Positions 15,697 through 27,446 of a stretch of 64,000 bases of DNA are shown here, piece by piece. The notes beneath the pieces are model-generated. The model had not been told where the DNA came from. It was given only the letters and a program-made list of their open reading frames with translations, and ran no database searches. The stretch lies in the NCBI RefSeq assembly GCF_900143515.1, contig NZ_FSQT01000002.1, positions 2,233,501-2,297,500 on the forward strand. Reading direction: 5' to 3'. Origin of the DNA: Micromonospora cremea (GTDB lineage Bacteria > Actinomycetota > Actinomycetes > Mycobacteriales > Micromonosporaceae). Every line of letters begins with the position of its first letter. Position 1 is the first letter of the stretch. The position numbers and the translations under genes were made by a program.

Positions 15697-16920
15697 TCAG
15701 GCGCCGTCGTCGGCGAGACGGTGCCGGTTCGCCTCGATCCAGGCGTCCAGTGCGGCCGGGTCGTCCGGGTCGACCCCATCGGCCATCAGCTGCGCCACCG
15801 CTGCGGTGGCGGGACTGCGCCGCTCACCGGTCGAGTAGAGGCGGGCGAACTCCGGCACCATCTCCTCGATCGCCTCGTCGGTGCGCGTCGCGGCCGTCTC
15901 GGGCAGCCCACGCTGGCGCGACGCGTACCGGGCCCAGGCGCGCAGCACGCGGGGCAGCATCGCCGCGTCGTCCATGTCCAGCACGGCCCGGCGGTGCACC
16001 CAGTCGAGCAGGAAGAGCCCGGCCACGGCGGGGCTCCACCGCATCGGGTCGGCGTCCGGGAAGGTCGCCGAATGGTCCAGAACCAGGCTCAGGCAGAAGT
16101 GCAGCGAGGCCAGCTCCGGGCCGTCGACGGCGTCCAGCCCGAAACGGGCGGCCTCCGGCGCGGCCAGGAACCGCCGGACCAGCTCGGTGCGCTCGGCGGC
16201 GGAGAGTGGCTCGACCTCCGCGGGGCTGGTCGGGTCGGCGGCGGTGGGCAGCAACGCCAGCCGGGCGCCGACCAGCGCCCGGTCGGTGGCGAGCGAACCC
16301 TCGCCGGGCAGTTCGCCCAGGTCGTCCGTGACGGCGAGGTGGCGGGCCACCTCGCCGCGCAGCTGGGCAGGGTCCTCGGTACGGAACCAGGTCAGCTCGT
16401 CGTCCGCGCACATCTGCCGGACCTGGTCCAGGATCCGTTCCGCCGGCCCACCGACGAAGATGTCCTTGGTGATTCCGATGTTGTGGTCGACCAGGGCCAC
16501 CAGCGCGTGCTCGGGGCCGCCGGCCGCGTCGTCGTAGGCGAAGGTGGCGAGGTAGGAGGTCTGGTCGCCGTACACGTCGCCGTACGCCCAGCTGCCGGTG
16601 AGGTGCACCCGGCCGAGCTGGCCGGTCCAGGCCGGCGCCTGGCTGCCCGGGCGCACCCGTTCGGTGCCCTCGGCGTTGGGGATGAGTGCGGCGAAGACCT
16701 GCCGGATGGTGGTCGCCGCCGCGATCCGGCGGCGGGCGGTGGCGGCGAGGAACCCGGTGACGAACTCCCGTACGGCGGCGTCGCGGTCGGTCTCCGCGAT
16801 CGCGTAGACGCTGCCCAGGAGGGCGCTGCCGAGCATTTCGGCGTCCAGCGCCGACTCCAGCTTGGTCACGTCGCGTGCGGCGTGCAGCACCGCGTCGTAA
16901 GGGGTCTGAGGCGTGGCCAT
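15697..16920 (-). CDS. Uncharacterised actinobacterial protein
   Basis: A 407-residue soluble protein that I do not recognise. It is acidic overall, with no signal peptide or membrane helix. Features visible are a motif-like stretch TSYLATFAYDDAAGGPEHALVALVDHNIGITKDIFVG in the middle, and helical segments rich in Ala/Leu/Arg at both ends. The coding pattern (GC-rich third positions, ATG start at 16920) is typical of its neighbours, so it is a real gene. Its start is only 58 bases beyond the end of the GTPase operon, so it may be transcribed with those GTPase genes, which are on the same strand. Confidence 0.75.
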   Translation of the reverse strand: MATPQTPYDAVLHAARDVTKLESALDAEMLGSALLGSVYAIAETDRDAAVREFVTGFLAATARRRIAAATTIRQVFAALIPNAEGTERVRPGSQAPAWTGQLGRVHLTGSWAYGDVYGDQTSYLATFAYDDAAGGPEHALVALVDHNIGITKDIFVGGPAERILDQVRQMCADDELTWFRTEDPAQLRGEVARHLAVTDDLGELPGEGSLATDRALVGARLALLPTAADPTSPAEVEPLSAAERTELVRRFLAAPEAARFGLDAVDGPELASLHFCLSLVLDHSATFPDADPMRWSPAVAGLFLLDWVHRRAVLDMDDAAMLPRVLRAWARYASRQRGLPETAATRTDEAIEEMVPEFARLYSTGERRSPATAAVAQLMADGVDPDDPAALDAWIEANRHRLADDGA

Positions 16921-16977
16921 GCTCCGACCCTACGCCGCTCGGGGGGTGCGCAGAGGAGTAGCGAGCCGTGCGGGGCG

Positions 16978-18663
16978 TCAGCGGCGGGCGGCGTCCCGCA
17001 GCGCGTCTCGCGCCTGCGCGTACGAGGCGAGCACGATCCGCACCGGGGCGAGCACGTACTCCTCGCCCACGCGGGCGACCTCGGCCGTCAGCCGCTGCTC
17101 GGCGCGGCGCCGGGCACGCCGGGCCGCCCAGCGGACCACCGGACGGGTCAGCGCCGCCACCAGGAGCCCGGCCAGCAGCCCGCCGAGCAGCAGCAGGGTG
17201 GGCAGTGGCACCTGCCCGACCATCGGGTTGTCCAGTGCGGGCAGGCCGAGCGCCCGCAGCGCGTAGCCGAGGATCAACCAGCCCAACCCGACCACGGCGG
17301 CCAGGGTGACCAACCACTGGACACCGCCGACCAACCGCCACCAGAGGGGTCGACGGCCCAGGCCGAGGTCGGTGCCGGCGATCGTGCGGTCCAGCGCGTC
17401 CGGCAGGTCGCCGAGGCGGGACCGGGCGGCGGAGGTGACCGCCGCCGGCCAGGCGGCAGGCAGGTCGGCGGCGGCCCGGTCGGCCACCGCGCGGATCGCC
17501 AGGCCGAGCGCCGAGCGCTGGGCGGCCGTCGGGTCCGGTACCGAGGTCGCGGCGACCAGGCTCTCCGCGGGGTCGGCGCGATCGCCGGCCGGGCCGGGCA
17601 GGTGCAGGCGGCGCAGCGGGTCGGGTCGCAGCCGCCGCCAGCCCCGGACCACCGGCCAGCCGGTGGCCGCGCCGGCCCGGTGCCGGTACGCCTGCTCCAC
17701 CGCCTCGGTCACCGCCGGCACGCCGGCCGCGCCGGCCAGTGCCCGGTTCAACCCGCCGACGGCGGTGTCGTCCGGTCCGCCCGCCGGTCGGGCGGAGCCG
17801 ACCAGTTCGTCCAGCGCGGCGACCACCGTGTCGACATCGCCGGCGAGCCGGCGCAGTGCCGCCTGTCGCTCGGCGACCGTCTGTTCCAGCGCGGTGCGCA
17901 GCCCGACCATCCCGGCCGGGTCGATGGCGGTGGTGGCCAGCAGCGGTACGCCGGTCAGCCCGTCCGCGTCGAGCAGCCGGCGCAGGTCGTCCAGGACCCG
18001 GGGCAGCTCGGCCGGGGGTAGCCGGTCGGCCTGGTTGAGCACGACCAGGGTGACGTCCCGGTGGCGGTGGAACTCGCGCAGGTAGCTGTCGTGGATGACC
18101 CGGTCGGCGTACTTCTGCGGGTCGACCACCCAGACCACCTGGTCGACCAGGCCGAGCAGCCGGTCCACCTCCAGTCGGTGGGACCGCTGCACCGAGTCGA
18201 AGTCGGGCAGGTCGAGCAGGATCAGCCCGTGCAGCGCCGTCTCGTCGTCCGCGTCCAGCGCGCTCTCCCGGACGAAGCGGTGCCGGGGCAGCACGCCGAT
18301 CCAGTCGAGCAGCCGGTTGGCGCCCTCCAGCGCCCCCCACACGCAGGCGTGCGTGACGCCGGTCGTCGGGCGGCGGACCCCGACCGGCGAGAGCTCCAGC
18401 CGGGCCAGCGCGTTGAACAGGCTGGACTTGCCGCTGCCGGTGGCGCCGGCCAGGGCGACCACGGTGTGGTCGCGGGACAGGGCGAGCCGGGTGCCGGCCC
18501 GCTCGACCAGGGTGTGCGCGGGCACCAGTTCGGAGTCCGGCAGCAGGCCGTCCACCGCGGTCAGGAACCGGCGTACCGCGTCCAGGCGGGCGATCAACGC
18601 GTCGGGGTCGATCCGCTGGTCGCCCCGGAACGCCTCGCGTACCCGGCCGGCGATGTTGGTCAC
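16978..18663 (-). CDS. Dynamin-like/YfjP family membrane GTPase, second of a pair
   Basis: A 561-residue GTPase. Walker A/G1 is GATGSGKSS (residues 73-80), with the expected LLDLPDFDS (G3) and VLNQADRL (G4) motifs. Near residues 430-505 there are two hydrophobic helices (WWRLVGGVQWLVTLAAVVGLGW and LPTLLLLGGLLAGLLVAALT), and a basic C-terminal helix follows. The GTG start at 18663 overlaps the stop of the preceding GTPase gene by four bases. Paired dynamin-like genes of this sort resemble DynA/DynB of Streptomyces, which support sporulation septation; that orthology is an inference. Confidence 0.8.
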   Translation of the reverse strand: MTNIAGRVREAFRGDQRIDPDALIARLDAVRRFLTAVDGLLPDSELVPAHTLVERAGTRLALSRDHTVVALAGATGSGKSSLFNALARLELSPVGVRRPTTGVTHACVWGALEGANRLLDWIGVLPRHRFVRESALDADDETALHGLILLDLPDFDSVQRSHRLEVDRLLGLVDQVVWVVDPQKYADRVIHDSYLREFHRHRDVTLVVLNQADRLPPAELPRVLDDLRRLLDADGLTGVPLLATTAIDPAGMVGLRTALEQTVAERQAALRRLAGDVDTVVAALDELVGSARPAGGPDDTAVGGLNRALAGAAGVPAVTEAVEQAYRHRAGAATGWPVVRGWRRLRPDPLRRLHLPGPAGDRADPAESLVAATSVPDPTAAQRSALGLAIRAVADRAAADLPAAWPAAVTSAARSRLGDLPDALDRTIAGTDLGLGRRPLWWRLVGGVQWLVTLAAVVGLGWLILGYALRALGLPALDNPMVGQVPLPTLLLLGGLLAGLLVAALTRPVVRWAARRARRRAEQRLTAEVARVGEEYVLAPVRIVLASYAQARDALRDAARR

Positions 18664-20501
18664 CGGGAGTCCTCCTCGTCGACGGCCGGCAGTGTGTCGC
18701 CGCCGGTCGCCAGGCCGCTGCGGTGCCGGGCCAGCTCGACCCGGCCGGCGGCCCGGCGCAACCCGTCGCCGGCGTCCGCGGCGGGGCGGGCGTCGGCGGT
18801 GCGGGCCAGGAAGCGGTCGGCCTCCGCGTCGAGCAGCGTCCGCACCCGCTCCAGCAGGTCGGCACGGGCCTTGGCGGCGAGGGTACGGACCGCCTGGTCG
18901 CCGAAGATCGCCTGGAGTACGGCCTGGGCTGCGACGGTGGTGCCGGCCCCGGTGGCCACCTCCAGCCCGGTCGGGATGAACGCGGTGGAGGCGAACACGG
19001 CGATCATCACGGCGAGCCCGGTGGCGTTCACGGCGTACGCGGCCGTGCGGGCCACGAACCGCTTGTCGCCGCCCTCGACACGGACCAGCTCCAGCACCCC
19101 GCGCTGCCAGTCCCGGACCATCCGTTCGGCGCGCTCGGGCAGGTCGTCGCTGGGGTGGGCGAACCCGGGGTCGAGCAGCCCGGCACCCGCCGGGTGCGCC
19201 TTCCACGCCGTGTACGCGGCCTCGGCGGCCTCGGAAGCGACCCCGCGCAGCAGCGTGACCAGCTGCGACTCGATGGCGTTGCGCAGCTCGGCGGCGGGAG
19301 CCGGACGACCGGTGACGGCGGCCACCACCCGATCCCGCAGGCGCCCGATCCGCGCCTCCAGGGTGCGGAACAGCTCCCCGGTGCCGACGAACTCCTGCCA
19401 CCGGGCGAGCACCTCGCCGCGGAGCAGGCGGCCGTCCCGCAGGCCCTCCTCGACGGTCCGCTCGGCGCCCCGGTAGGCAGCCCGGACCCGCTCGTCCAGA
19501 CTGTCGGCGGCGGCGACCTGCTCGTCGGCGGCGTCGGCCAGCTCCTCGACGGCCGGGTGCAGTGCGGCCAGCGCCCCGTCCAGGGTCTGCCGGACCACGG
19601 CCGCCCGGGCGTCGGCGTCGGCGGCCAGCCGCGCGAACCAGTCGGCCAGGGGCGCGGTGACACCCTCGGGCAGCAGCCCCTGACCGTCGACCCAGGTCTC
19701 CGGGAGCACGAACAGCGGCGCCCGGCCGAGATCCTGTGCGGTGAGCATCTCGGCCAGGTGCGCGGAGATCTCGTCGGTGGCCTCCGCGGGCACCCGGTCG
19801 AGCACCATGGCGATCACCGCACCCCGGGCCCGGGCGCTGCGCAGCAGCTCCCAGGGCACCGCGTCGGCGTACCGGGCGGCGGTGGTGACGAAGAGCCAGA
19901 GGTCGGCTGCGGCGAGCAGTTGGCCGGCGAGTGCCCGGTTGGCGTCGACCACCGAGTCGATGTCCGGTGCGTCGAGGAAGGCCAGCCCGGCGGGCAGGGC
20001 CGGTGCGGTGACCAGGTGCAGGGCGCGCGGGTCCTCGCTCGGCTCGGTGGTGCGGGTGAGCCCGGGCAGCAGATCACCCTGCCGGAACCAGGCCGCGTCG
20101 GCCGGGTTGCAGACCAGCACCGGTGAGCGGGTGGTCGGCCGGAGCACGCCGGCGGCGCTGACCCGGGCCTTGACCAGGCTGTTGACCAGGGTCGACTTGC
20201 CCGCGCCGGTGGAACCGCCGACCACCACGAGCAGTGGCGCGTCGAGCCGGGCGAGCCGGGGCAGCAGGTAGTCGTCGAGCTGGTCGGTGAGGGCGGTGGC
20301 GGTGTGCCGGGCCGGGCCGGCGGAGGGCAGAGCGAGCGGGAACCGGGTCGCGCCGATCGCGGCCCGGAGACCCGTCAGCGCGCCGGGGAGGCTGTCGTCC
20401 CCGGTGGTGGCGGGCGGCTCCTCCGCGGCGTCCGGCGGGCCGGTGCGGGCTGCGACGGCGGGCGCGCCGGAACGGGTGGCGGAATCGCCGTGCGTCGTCA
20501 C
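18660..20501 (-). CDS. Dynamin-like membrane GTPase, first of a pair
   Basis: A 613-residue protein with Walker A/G1 [10 protein letters not shown] (residues 95-104), a G2-like TTRSP and a G3-like [10 protein letters not shown]. The middle is a long helical bundle rich in Ala/Glu/Arg. A hydrophobic hairpin follows near residues 500-545 ([21 protein letters not shown]), consistent with membrane insertion as in bacterial dynamin-like proteins. I place the start at the GTG at 20501; upstream frame runs antisense into dnaK. No clear ribosome site precedes it, so the mRNA may be leaderless. It is divergent from dnaK, so the heat-shock promoter region may affect it. Confidence 0.75.
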   Translation of the reverse strand: MTTHGDSATRSGAPAVAARTGPPDAAEEPPATTGDDSLPGALTGLRAAIGATRFPLALPSAGPARHTATALTDQLDDYLLPRLARLDAPLLVVVGGSTGAGKSTLVNSLVKARVSAAGVLRPTTRSPVLVCNPADAAWFRQGDLLPGLTRTTEPSEDPRALHLVTAPALPAGLAFLDAPDIDSVVDANRALAGQLLAAADLWLFVTTAARYADAVPWELLRSARARGAVIAMVLDRVPAEATDEISAHLAEMLTAQDLGRAPLFVLPETWVDGQGLLPEGVTAPLADWFARLAADADARAAVVRQTLDGALAALHPAVEELADAADEQVAAADSLDERVRAAYRGAERTVEEGLRDGRLLRGEVLARWQEFVGTGELFRTLEARIGRLRDRVVAAVTGRPAPAAELRNAIESQLVTLLRGVASEAAEAAYTAWKAHPAGAGLLDPGFAHPSDDLPERAERMVRDWQRGVLELVRVEGGDKRFVARTAAYAVNATGLAVMIAVFASTAFIPTGLEVATGAGTTVAAQAVLQAIFGDQAVRTLAAKARADLLERVRTLLDAEADRFLARTADARPAADAGDGLRRAAGRVELARHRSGLATGGDTLPAVDEEDSR

Positions 20502-20584
20502 CGCTAAAGCGTGCCCGACCGATGCAAGGGAAGACAACCGGACGGTAATAACGGCTGGGTTGCGTCGGGTCGGCTCAACCCAAC

Positions 20585-20612
20585 TTGACGATTCGCCGGG
20601 GCGTGGCACTAT
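20585..20612 (+). promoter_or_regulatory. dnaK promoter
   Basis: TTGACG (20585-20590) and CACTAT (20607-20612), 16 bases apart, form a good sigma-70-type promoter. Its -10 element overlaps the first arm of the HspR operator. The dnaK start lies 110 bases downstream. Confidence 0.6.
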
Positions 20613-20631
20613 TGAGTCAAGTTCACTCAAC
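20611..20631 (+). promoter_or_regulatory. HAIR operator for HspR
   Basis: ATTGAGT-N7-ACTCAAC (20611-20631), against the known HAIR consensus CTTGAGT-N7-ACTCAAG: all but the outermost base of each arm match. It overlaps the dnaK -10 element, so HspR binding would block the operon. Autoregulation is expected because hspR is the operon's last gene. Confidence 0.85.
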
Positions 20632-20721
20632 TTGTGGTGGGCCCGCTGCGGGCGGTGCCCGCCAGGCAGTCCGCGGGCGGTGCCCGTCACCTGCACAACC
20701 TTACGAAGCGAGGAAGCGAAG

Positions 20722-22590
<1,869 letters not shown>

Positions 22591-22638
22591 CCGTCGGCCT
22601 CCGACACGTATCCACTGCGAAGGGGATGAGGTAGCCGC

Positions 22639-23397
22639 ATGACGCAGAAGCCACGAGCCGCCGACCCGGGCGACACCGGGTCGGCGCCGGGTGGCTCCGC
22701 GCCCACCGAGCCGGCCACCGGCGACGGGGAGCGGGTCGTCATCCGCAACAACCGCAAGATCAGCGACGCGACGGAGCCGGAGGGCGCCGCCGCCGACGCG
22801 GGCAGCGACGTACCGGCCGAGGGCCTGGTCGAGGACGCCGAGATCGTGGTCGACGAGATCGAGATCGAGGCGACCTCGATGGACGGCCCCACACCGGCCG
22901 GTCCACCGGTGGTGGACGCCCCGGCGCAGCCGGTGGGCGGCGGCGGCACTGGCACGCCGCTCGGCGCCGAGATGGAGGCGCTCCGGGCCGAGCTGGACGA
23001 GCGCACGCGGGACCTGCAGCGGGTGTCGGCGGAGTACGCCAACTACCGCAAGCGGGTGGACCGGGACCGCAGCCTGGTGCAGGAGCAGGCGACCGGCTCG
23101 GTGCTGGCCGCGCTGCTGCCGATCCTGGACGACCTGGACCGGGCCCGGGAACATGGCGACCTGGTCGGGCCGTTCGGCACGGTGGCGGAACAGCTCACCA
23201 CCGCGCTGGGCAAGTTCGGCCTGACCGCCTTCGGCGAGCAGGGCGACCCGTTCGACCCGACCCGGCACGAGGCGGTCGCGCACCAGACCTCGGCCGAGGT
23301 CAGCGAGCCGACCTGCGTGCAGGTCATGCGGCGCGGCTACCAGCTCGGTGAGCGGCTGCTACGCCCCGCGCTGGTAGCGGTCGCGGATCCGGAATAG
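22639..23397 (+). CDS. grpE: Nucleotide exchange factor GrpE
   Basis: A 252-residue GrpE. Residues 1-115 form an acidic, disordered extension; the coiled coil (EMEALRAELDERTRDLQRVSAEYANYRKRVDRD) and the C-terminal beta domain (HEAVAHQTSAEVSEPTCVQVMRRGYQLGERLLRPALVAV) follow. It releases ADP from DnaK. It starts with ATG 48 bases after dnaK, with a GGGATGAGG-type site. The long N-terminal extension is common in actinobacterial GrpE. Confidence 0.96.
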   Translation: MTQKPRAADPGDTGSAPGGSAPTEPATGDGERVVIRNNRKISDATEPEGAAADAGSDVPAEGLVEDAEIVVDEIEIEATSMDGPTPAGPPVVDAPAQPVGGGGTGTPLGAEMEALRAELDERTRDLQRVSAEYANYRKRVDRDRSLVQEQATGSVLAALLPILDDLDRAREHGDLVGPFGTVAEQLTTALGKFGLTAFGEQGDPFDPTRHEAVAHQTSAEVSEPTCVQVMRRGYQLGERLLRPALVAVADPE

Positions 23398-23481
23398 TGC
23401 GAAACGGTGACCGGCCTGTCCCGCCCGCCGCGATGCGGTGGCGGGACGGCCGGGCCTCGACGGTCGGAAGGGGGTGGACCG

Positions 23482-24666
23482 GTGAGTTCGAAGGACTGGC
23501 TCGAGAAGGACTTCTACGCCGTGCTCGGCGTGGACAAGGCTGCCTCCGCGGATGACATCAAGAAGGCGTACCGCAAGTTGGCCCGGGAGTCGCACCCGGA
23601 CCACAACCCGGGCGACCCGAAGGCTGAGGAGCGCTTCAAGGCGGTCTCCGAGGCGTACAACGTGCTGTCGGACACCGGCCGCCGCCGCGAGTACGACGAG
23701 ATGCGTTCGCTGTTCGGCTCGGGCGCGTTCCGGCGCAACGCCCGGGGCGCGGGCCAGCCGGGCGGCATGCCGTTCGACGTCTCCGACATGTTCGGCGGCG
23801 GGGGCGCAGGCGGCGACCGTCGCTTCGGCGGGGCCGGCTTCCAGGACCTGTTCAGCTCGATCTTCTCCGGCGGCTCGGCCGGCGGGCAGGCCGCCCCGCG
23901 CGGGCCGGCCCGGGGCCGGGACGTGGAGACCGAGGTGGCGCTGGACTTCGGCGACGCGGTGCGGGGCGTGACCATGCCGCTGACGTTGCGCGCCCCGGGC
24001 GTCTGCGACACCTGCCACGGCAACGGGGCCAAGCCCGGCACCCAGCCGCGCACCTGTCCGGCCTGCCACGGCGCCGGAGTGACCACCCGCAACCAGGGGT
24101 CGTTCAGCTTCTCCGAGCCGTGCCGCACCTGCCAGGGCGTCGGCACGGTGGTCGAGGAGAAGTGCCCCGAGTGCCATGGCAGTGGCGGGGTCACCAAGAC
24201 CCGCACGATGAACGTGCGCTTCCCGGCCGGCGTGGCCGACGGCCAGCGGATCCGGCTGGCCGGGCGAGGTGAGCCGGGTGAGCGCGGTGGCCCGGCCGGT
24301 GACCTGTTCGTGCACGTCAAGGTCCGGCCGGACGAGCTGTTCGGGCGTACCGGTGACGACCTGACGTTGACCGTGCCGGTCACCTTCGCGGAGGCCGTGC
24401 TCGGCACGGACCTGCGGGTGCCGACGCTGGACGGCGCGGTGACCCTGCGGGTCCCGCCTGGTACGCCGAGCGGCCGGGTGCTGCGGGCCCGGGGCAAGGG
24501 CGTGGTCCGCCGCGACGGGCAGGCCGGCGACCTGCTGGTCACGCTGGACGTGGTGGTGCCGGCCCGGTTGTCGGACGAGGCGCGGGCGGCGCTGGAGGCG
24601 TTCGCCGAGCAGAGCCCGCCAGCGTCCAGGGAACATCTCGACGCTCGGGTGCGTCGGGTCAGTTAG
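23482..24666 (+). CDS. dnaJ: Chaperone DnaJ (Hsp40)
   Basis: A 394-residue type I J-protein. The J domain has HPD in [13 protein letters not shown] (about residues 40-45). A Gly/Phe-rich linker follows. Zinc-finger repeats of the CxxCxGxG type are seen as [24 protein letters not shown] and CPECHGSG. Two C-terminal substrate domains complete it. It stimulates DnaK ATPase. The GTG start at 23482 follows GAAGGGGG; the preceding 25 in-frame codons do not look like a J domain. Confidence 0.96.
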   Translation: MSSKDWLEKDFYAVLGVDKAASADDIKKAYRKLARESHPDHNPGDPKAEERFKAVSEAYNVLSDTGRRREYDEMRSLFGSGAFRRNARGAGQPGGMPFDVSDMFGGGGAGGDRRFGGAGFQDLFSSIFSGGSAGGQAAPRGPARGRDVETEVALDFGDAVRGVTMPLTLRAPGVCDTCHGNGAKPGTQPRTCPACHGAGVTTRNQGSFSFSEPCRTCQGVGTVVEEKCPECHGSGGVTKTRTMNVRFPAGVADGQRIRLAGRGEPGERGGPAGDLFVHVKVRPDELFGRTGDDLTLTVPVTFAEAVLGTDLRVPTLDGAVTLRVPPGTPSGRVLRARGKGVVRRDGQAGDLLVTLDVVVPARLSDEARAALEAFAEQSPPASREHLDARVRRVS

Positions 24667-24696
24667 TCCGGTGGGATGGACGCGGAGGTGAGCGGG

Positions 24697-25137
24697 ATGT
24701 CGGGCGAGTTCCTCGGTTCGGGTGACCCTGCCTACGAGGCCAAGGTGCTGATGATCTCGGTCGCGGCCCGGATGGCGGGGATGCACCCACAGACCCTGCG
24801 CCAGTACGACCGGCTGGGGCTGGTGCAGCCCGGCAGGGCCGCCGGCGGTGGGCGTCGCTACAGCGTCCGCGACGTGGTGCTGCTGCGCGAGGTGCAGCGG
24901 CTCAGTCAGGACGACGGGATCAACCTGGCCGGGGTCAAGCGGATCATCGGGCTGGAGCGGCTGCTGGAGCAGGCGCAGCAGCGGGTCGCCCGGCTGGAGG
25001 CGGAGCTGGACGCCGCGTACCGCCGGGTGGCCGAACTGGAGTCGCTGGCCCGCTTCCCGGGCCGTGATCTGGTGCCGACCAACCGCACCTCCACCGCCCT
25101 GGTGGTCTGGCGGCCCCGCCGCCTGCCCGACCGCTGA
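24697..25137 (+). CDS. hspR: Heat-shock repressor HspR (MerR family)
   Basis: A 146-residue MerR-family regulator. The winged-helix is visible in LMISVAARMAGMHPQTLRQYDRLGLVQPGRAAGGGRRYS, followed by a coiled coil. It binds HAIR operators; these are seen at dnaK (20611-20631) and clpB (30050-30070). I start at the second ATG because GGAGGTGAG precedes it by about eight bases; the ATG at 24676 would add seven residues. It is the last gene of the dnaK operon, nine bases after dnaJ (31 from the chosen start). Confidence 0.95.
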   Translation: MSGEFLGSGDPAYEAKVLMISVAARMAGMHPQTLRQYDRLGLVQPGRAAGGGRRYSVRDVVLLREVQRLSQDDGINLAGVKRIIGLERLLEQAQQRVARLEAELDAAYRRVAELESLARFPGRDLVPTNRTSTALVVWRPRRLPDR

Positions 25138-25161
25138 CCCGCTCTTCCGGTCCCGTTCTTT

Positions 25162-25202
25162 CGGCCCGGCCCGCACCGGATTTCTCGGCGCGGGCCGGGC
25201 CG
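25162..25202 (+). terminator. Terminator of the dnaK operon
   Basis: A perfect 13-base stem, CGGCCCGGCCCGC (25162-25174) and GCGGGCCGGGCCG (25190-25202), with a 15-base loop. It begins 24 bases after the hspR stop. Confidence 0.8.
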
Positions 25203-25270
25203 TTCCAGTTAGCCTGTCGATACGGGTTCTATCGGCTTAATTCGGACCTACCGGCATAGCAGGGGGAGCG

Positions 25271-25465
25271 ATGGCGGAGCCGGCGAAGGAGATGGCCCAG
25301 CAGACGGAGGACCGGTTGGAGGACCTGGCCGAGACCGTCCGCGAGAAGTTCGACAAGGTGACCGAGGGAACCTTCCGGGAGCGGATCACCGAGGGGCGGT
25401 TCGCCGACCAGGTCGACCACGGCGTCGACCAGGCCCGGGCCGAGACCCAGCGGAAGCGGGACTGA
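25271..25465 (+). CDS. Small charged helical protein
   Basis: A 64-residue protein, highly charged and predicted wholly helical, starting MAEPAKEMAQQTEDRLEDLAE and ending QVDHGVDQARAETQRKRD. GGGGGAG precedes the ATG, and terminators lie both upstream (25162-25202) and downstream (25481-25511), so it is a single-gene unit. It recalls the short Lys/Asp/Gln-rich antitoxin-like proteins of the Rv0909/MT0933 type, but there is no toxin gene beside it, so this remains only a resemblance. Function unknown. Confidence 0.6.
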   Translation: MAEPAKEMAQQTEDRLEDLAETVREKFDKVTEGTFRERITEGRFADQVDHGVDQARAETQRKRD

Positions 25466-25480
25466 CCGGTAACCGACGTG

Positions 25481-25511
25481 CGGGCCGGGACCCACGGGGG
25501 GTCCCGGCCCG
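25481..25511 (+). terminator. Terminator of the 64-residue gene
   Basis: A perfect 13-base stem, CGGGCCGGGACCC (25481-25493) and GGGTCCCGGCCCG (25499-25511), with loop ACGGG. It begins 15 bases after the stop at 25465. Confidence 0.8.
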
Positions 25512-25589
25512 TTCGCCGTGCTGAGTGAATCGTTGGCGACATCAGCTCCAAAGGGGCTGCGGTGCGGCGACCCTTCGATCCACGCGGCG

Positions 25590-26021
25590 TCAGCCGAGGC
25601 GGCGGTTCTCGCGGACCAGGCCGCCTTCGCACCAGTCCCGGTAGACGAAGAGATCCGGCCGGGCCAGCAGCACGCGGCCGTTGTGCGCCCAGATCTTCAT
25701 CAGCTCGTCGCCGTCGCGCTCGGCCTGCTCGACCAGCTTGCGGAAGCGGCGCTTGGGGTGGGCGCGGAAGTTCGTCCGGATGCCGTCGGCCGCGTAGATG
25801 TAGAGGCAGTGCAACGCGAAGCGGCGGGCCGGGCACGTCGGATCCATCGCCAACTCGAAGAGCGTCAGTACGAGCCGGTCACCGGAGACCAGTAGGTCCC
25901 AGTCCGGTGGCATGGAAGCCAACGGCACCGAATCGGGCTGGTAAGCCCAAGCTCGCAACTCCGCCGGAGTCGGATCGACGGGGTTGGCGAAGCCGTGGAA
26001 CGTCGACTCCTGCACGCTCAC
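25590..26021 (-). CDS. Uncharacterised protein
   Basis: A 143-residue protein I do not recognise. It is soluble, with clustered aromatic and basic residues (YIYAADGIRTNFRAHPKRRFRKLVEQAERDGDELMKIWAHNGR) and a C-terminal DLFVYRDWCEGGLVRENRRLG. I start at the GTG at 26021, which has GGAAGG seven bases upstream; the longer open frame to 26189 begins with low-quality, unbiased sequence. Nothing in its surroundings suggests a role. It may be a binding or scaffold protein specific to the lineage. Confidence 0.6.
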   Translation of the reverse strand: MSVQESTFHGFANPVDPTPAELRAWAYQPDSVPLASMPPDWDLLVSGDRLVLTLFELAMDPTCPARRFALHCLYIYAADGIRTNFRAHPKRRFRKLVEQAERDGDELMKIWAHNGRVLLARPDLFVYRDWCEGGLVRENRRLG

Positions 26022-26235
26022 CGGCCAACCTTCCGCTTTCGCCCGCGTTGGCACTGGCCACCCGCGGACCCTGGCTGCTGCGGCGAAACGGTAACCCGCC
26101 GTCGGGTGCTGCGGTAGTCCCCGTGGGGAGCAATTCAGCAACCGTTGGCCTGGCCGGGTCCACCGGATGGGCGGGCGGGCCCCGCCCACCGCCGCTGCCG
26201 CGCCGATCAGGGAGTCACGCAGCGGCGGCGACGCG

Positions 26236-27441
26236 TCAGTCGTGGACCGGAACGGGCTGCCGCCGCTCGGCCGCCGCGCGGTTGCGCAGCCACCGCTTGA
26301 ACCACGGGAAGTCGGGCAGCCGGGCCAGCATCGGCCCGGTCACCACGGTGATCAGGACGTACGCCGTGGCCAGCGCGGCCAACCGCGGCTCGACGCTGCC
26401 GGCGGCCACCGCGAGCCCGGCGATGACGATGGAGAACTCACCGCGGGGTACGAGTGCCAGGCCGGCCCGCCATCGACCGGGTTCGGCGATGCCGACACGG
26501 CGAGCCGCGAGGTAACCGGTGAGCGTCTTCGTCGCCATGGTGACCACGGCCAGCGCGAGCGCGGGCAGCAGCACCGGGGGAATGTCCCGTGGGTCGGTGA
26601 CCAGCCCGAAGAAGACGAAGAACACCGCGGCGAACAGGTCCCGCAGCGGGGAGAGCAACTCGGTGGCGTGGTGCGCCACCGGCCCGGAGAGCGCGATGCC
26701 GACCAGGAACGCCCCGACCGCCGCCGACACCTGGAGCTTCGCCGCCAGACCGGCGATCAGCAGGGTCAGACCGAGTACGCCGAGCAGCAGCGCCTCCGGG
26801 TCCTTCGCCGACAGGGCGGACGAGATCAGATGGCCGTACCGGATGGCGAGCACCAGCACGAGCAGCACCGTTCCCACCGCCACGGCGAGCGCGATGCCGC
26901 CGCCGAGCAGGCCGGTGCCGGCCAGCACCGCGGTGACCAGCGGCAGGTAGAGCGCCATCGCCAGGTCCTCGATCACCAGGACCGAGAGGATCACCGGAGT
27001 CTCCCGGTTACCGAGCCGGCCCAGGTCGGCGAGGACCTTGGCGATCACGCCGGAGGACGAGACCCAGGTGATACCGCCGAGCACCAGGGCGGCCACCCAG
27101 TCCCAGCCGAGCAGCAGGGCGAACGCCGCACCGGGCAGTGCGTTGAGCACGCCGTCGATCAGCCCAGCCGGGGCCGCCGAGCGGAGGTTGCCGACCAGCT
27201 CGTTGGCCGAGTACTCCAGGCCGAGCATCACCAGCAGCAGGATGACGCCGATCTCGGCGCCGACCGCGAAGAACTCCTCGCTTGCGGCGAGCGGCAGCAG
27301 CCCACCGTGCCCGAAGGCGAGCCCGGCGAGCAGGTAGAGGGGGATGGGTGAGAGACCTACCCGGCGGCTGAGCCGGCCGAGGACACCGAGCAACAGCAGC
27401 AGCGCGCCGACTTCGACGAGCAGTGTGGTGGAATCGTGCAT
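26236..27441 (-). CDS. Cation/proton antiporter (CPA2 family, KhtU-like)
   Basis: A 401-residue membrane protein with about twelve helices, of the monovalent cation:proton antiporter-2 family. The conserved region EIGVILLLVMLGLEYSANEL and the later FGLVTDPRDIP and ALVPRGEFSIVIAGLAV blocks are diagnostic. It lacks a soluble TrkA-N domain; the regulator is the separate gene just upstream on this strand (five-base gap). This two-gene arrangement matches the K+/H+ antiporter KhtTU of Bacillus. Expected role: potassium or sodium efflux and pH control at the membrane. Confidence 0.85.
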   Translation of the reverse strand: MHDSTTLLVEVGALLLLLGVLGRLSRRVGLSPIPLYLLAGLAFGHGGLLPLAASEEFFAVGAEIGVILLLVMLGLEYSANELVGNLRSAAPAGLIDGVLNALPGAAFALLLGWDWVAALVLGGITWVSSSGVIAKVLADLGRLGNRETPVILSVLVIEDLAMALYLPLVTAVLAGTGLLGGGIALAVAVGTVLLVLVLAIRYGHLISSALSAKDPEALLLGVLGLTLLIAGLAAKLQVSAAVGAFLVGIALSGPVAHHATELLSPLRDLFAAVFFVFFGLVTDPRDIPPVLLPALALAVVTMATKTLTGYLAARRVGIAEPGRWRAGLALVPRGEFSIVIAGLAVAAGSVEPRLAALATAYVLITVVTGPMLARLPDFPWFKRWLRNRAAAERRQPVPVHD

Positions 27442-27446
27442 CCGCC

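Noticed and set aside
25271..25465. Toxin-antitoxin module from the small charged protein
   Set aside because: The gene is isolated between two terminators and has no toxin partner; only a faint resemblance to an antitoxin exists.
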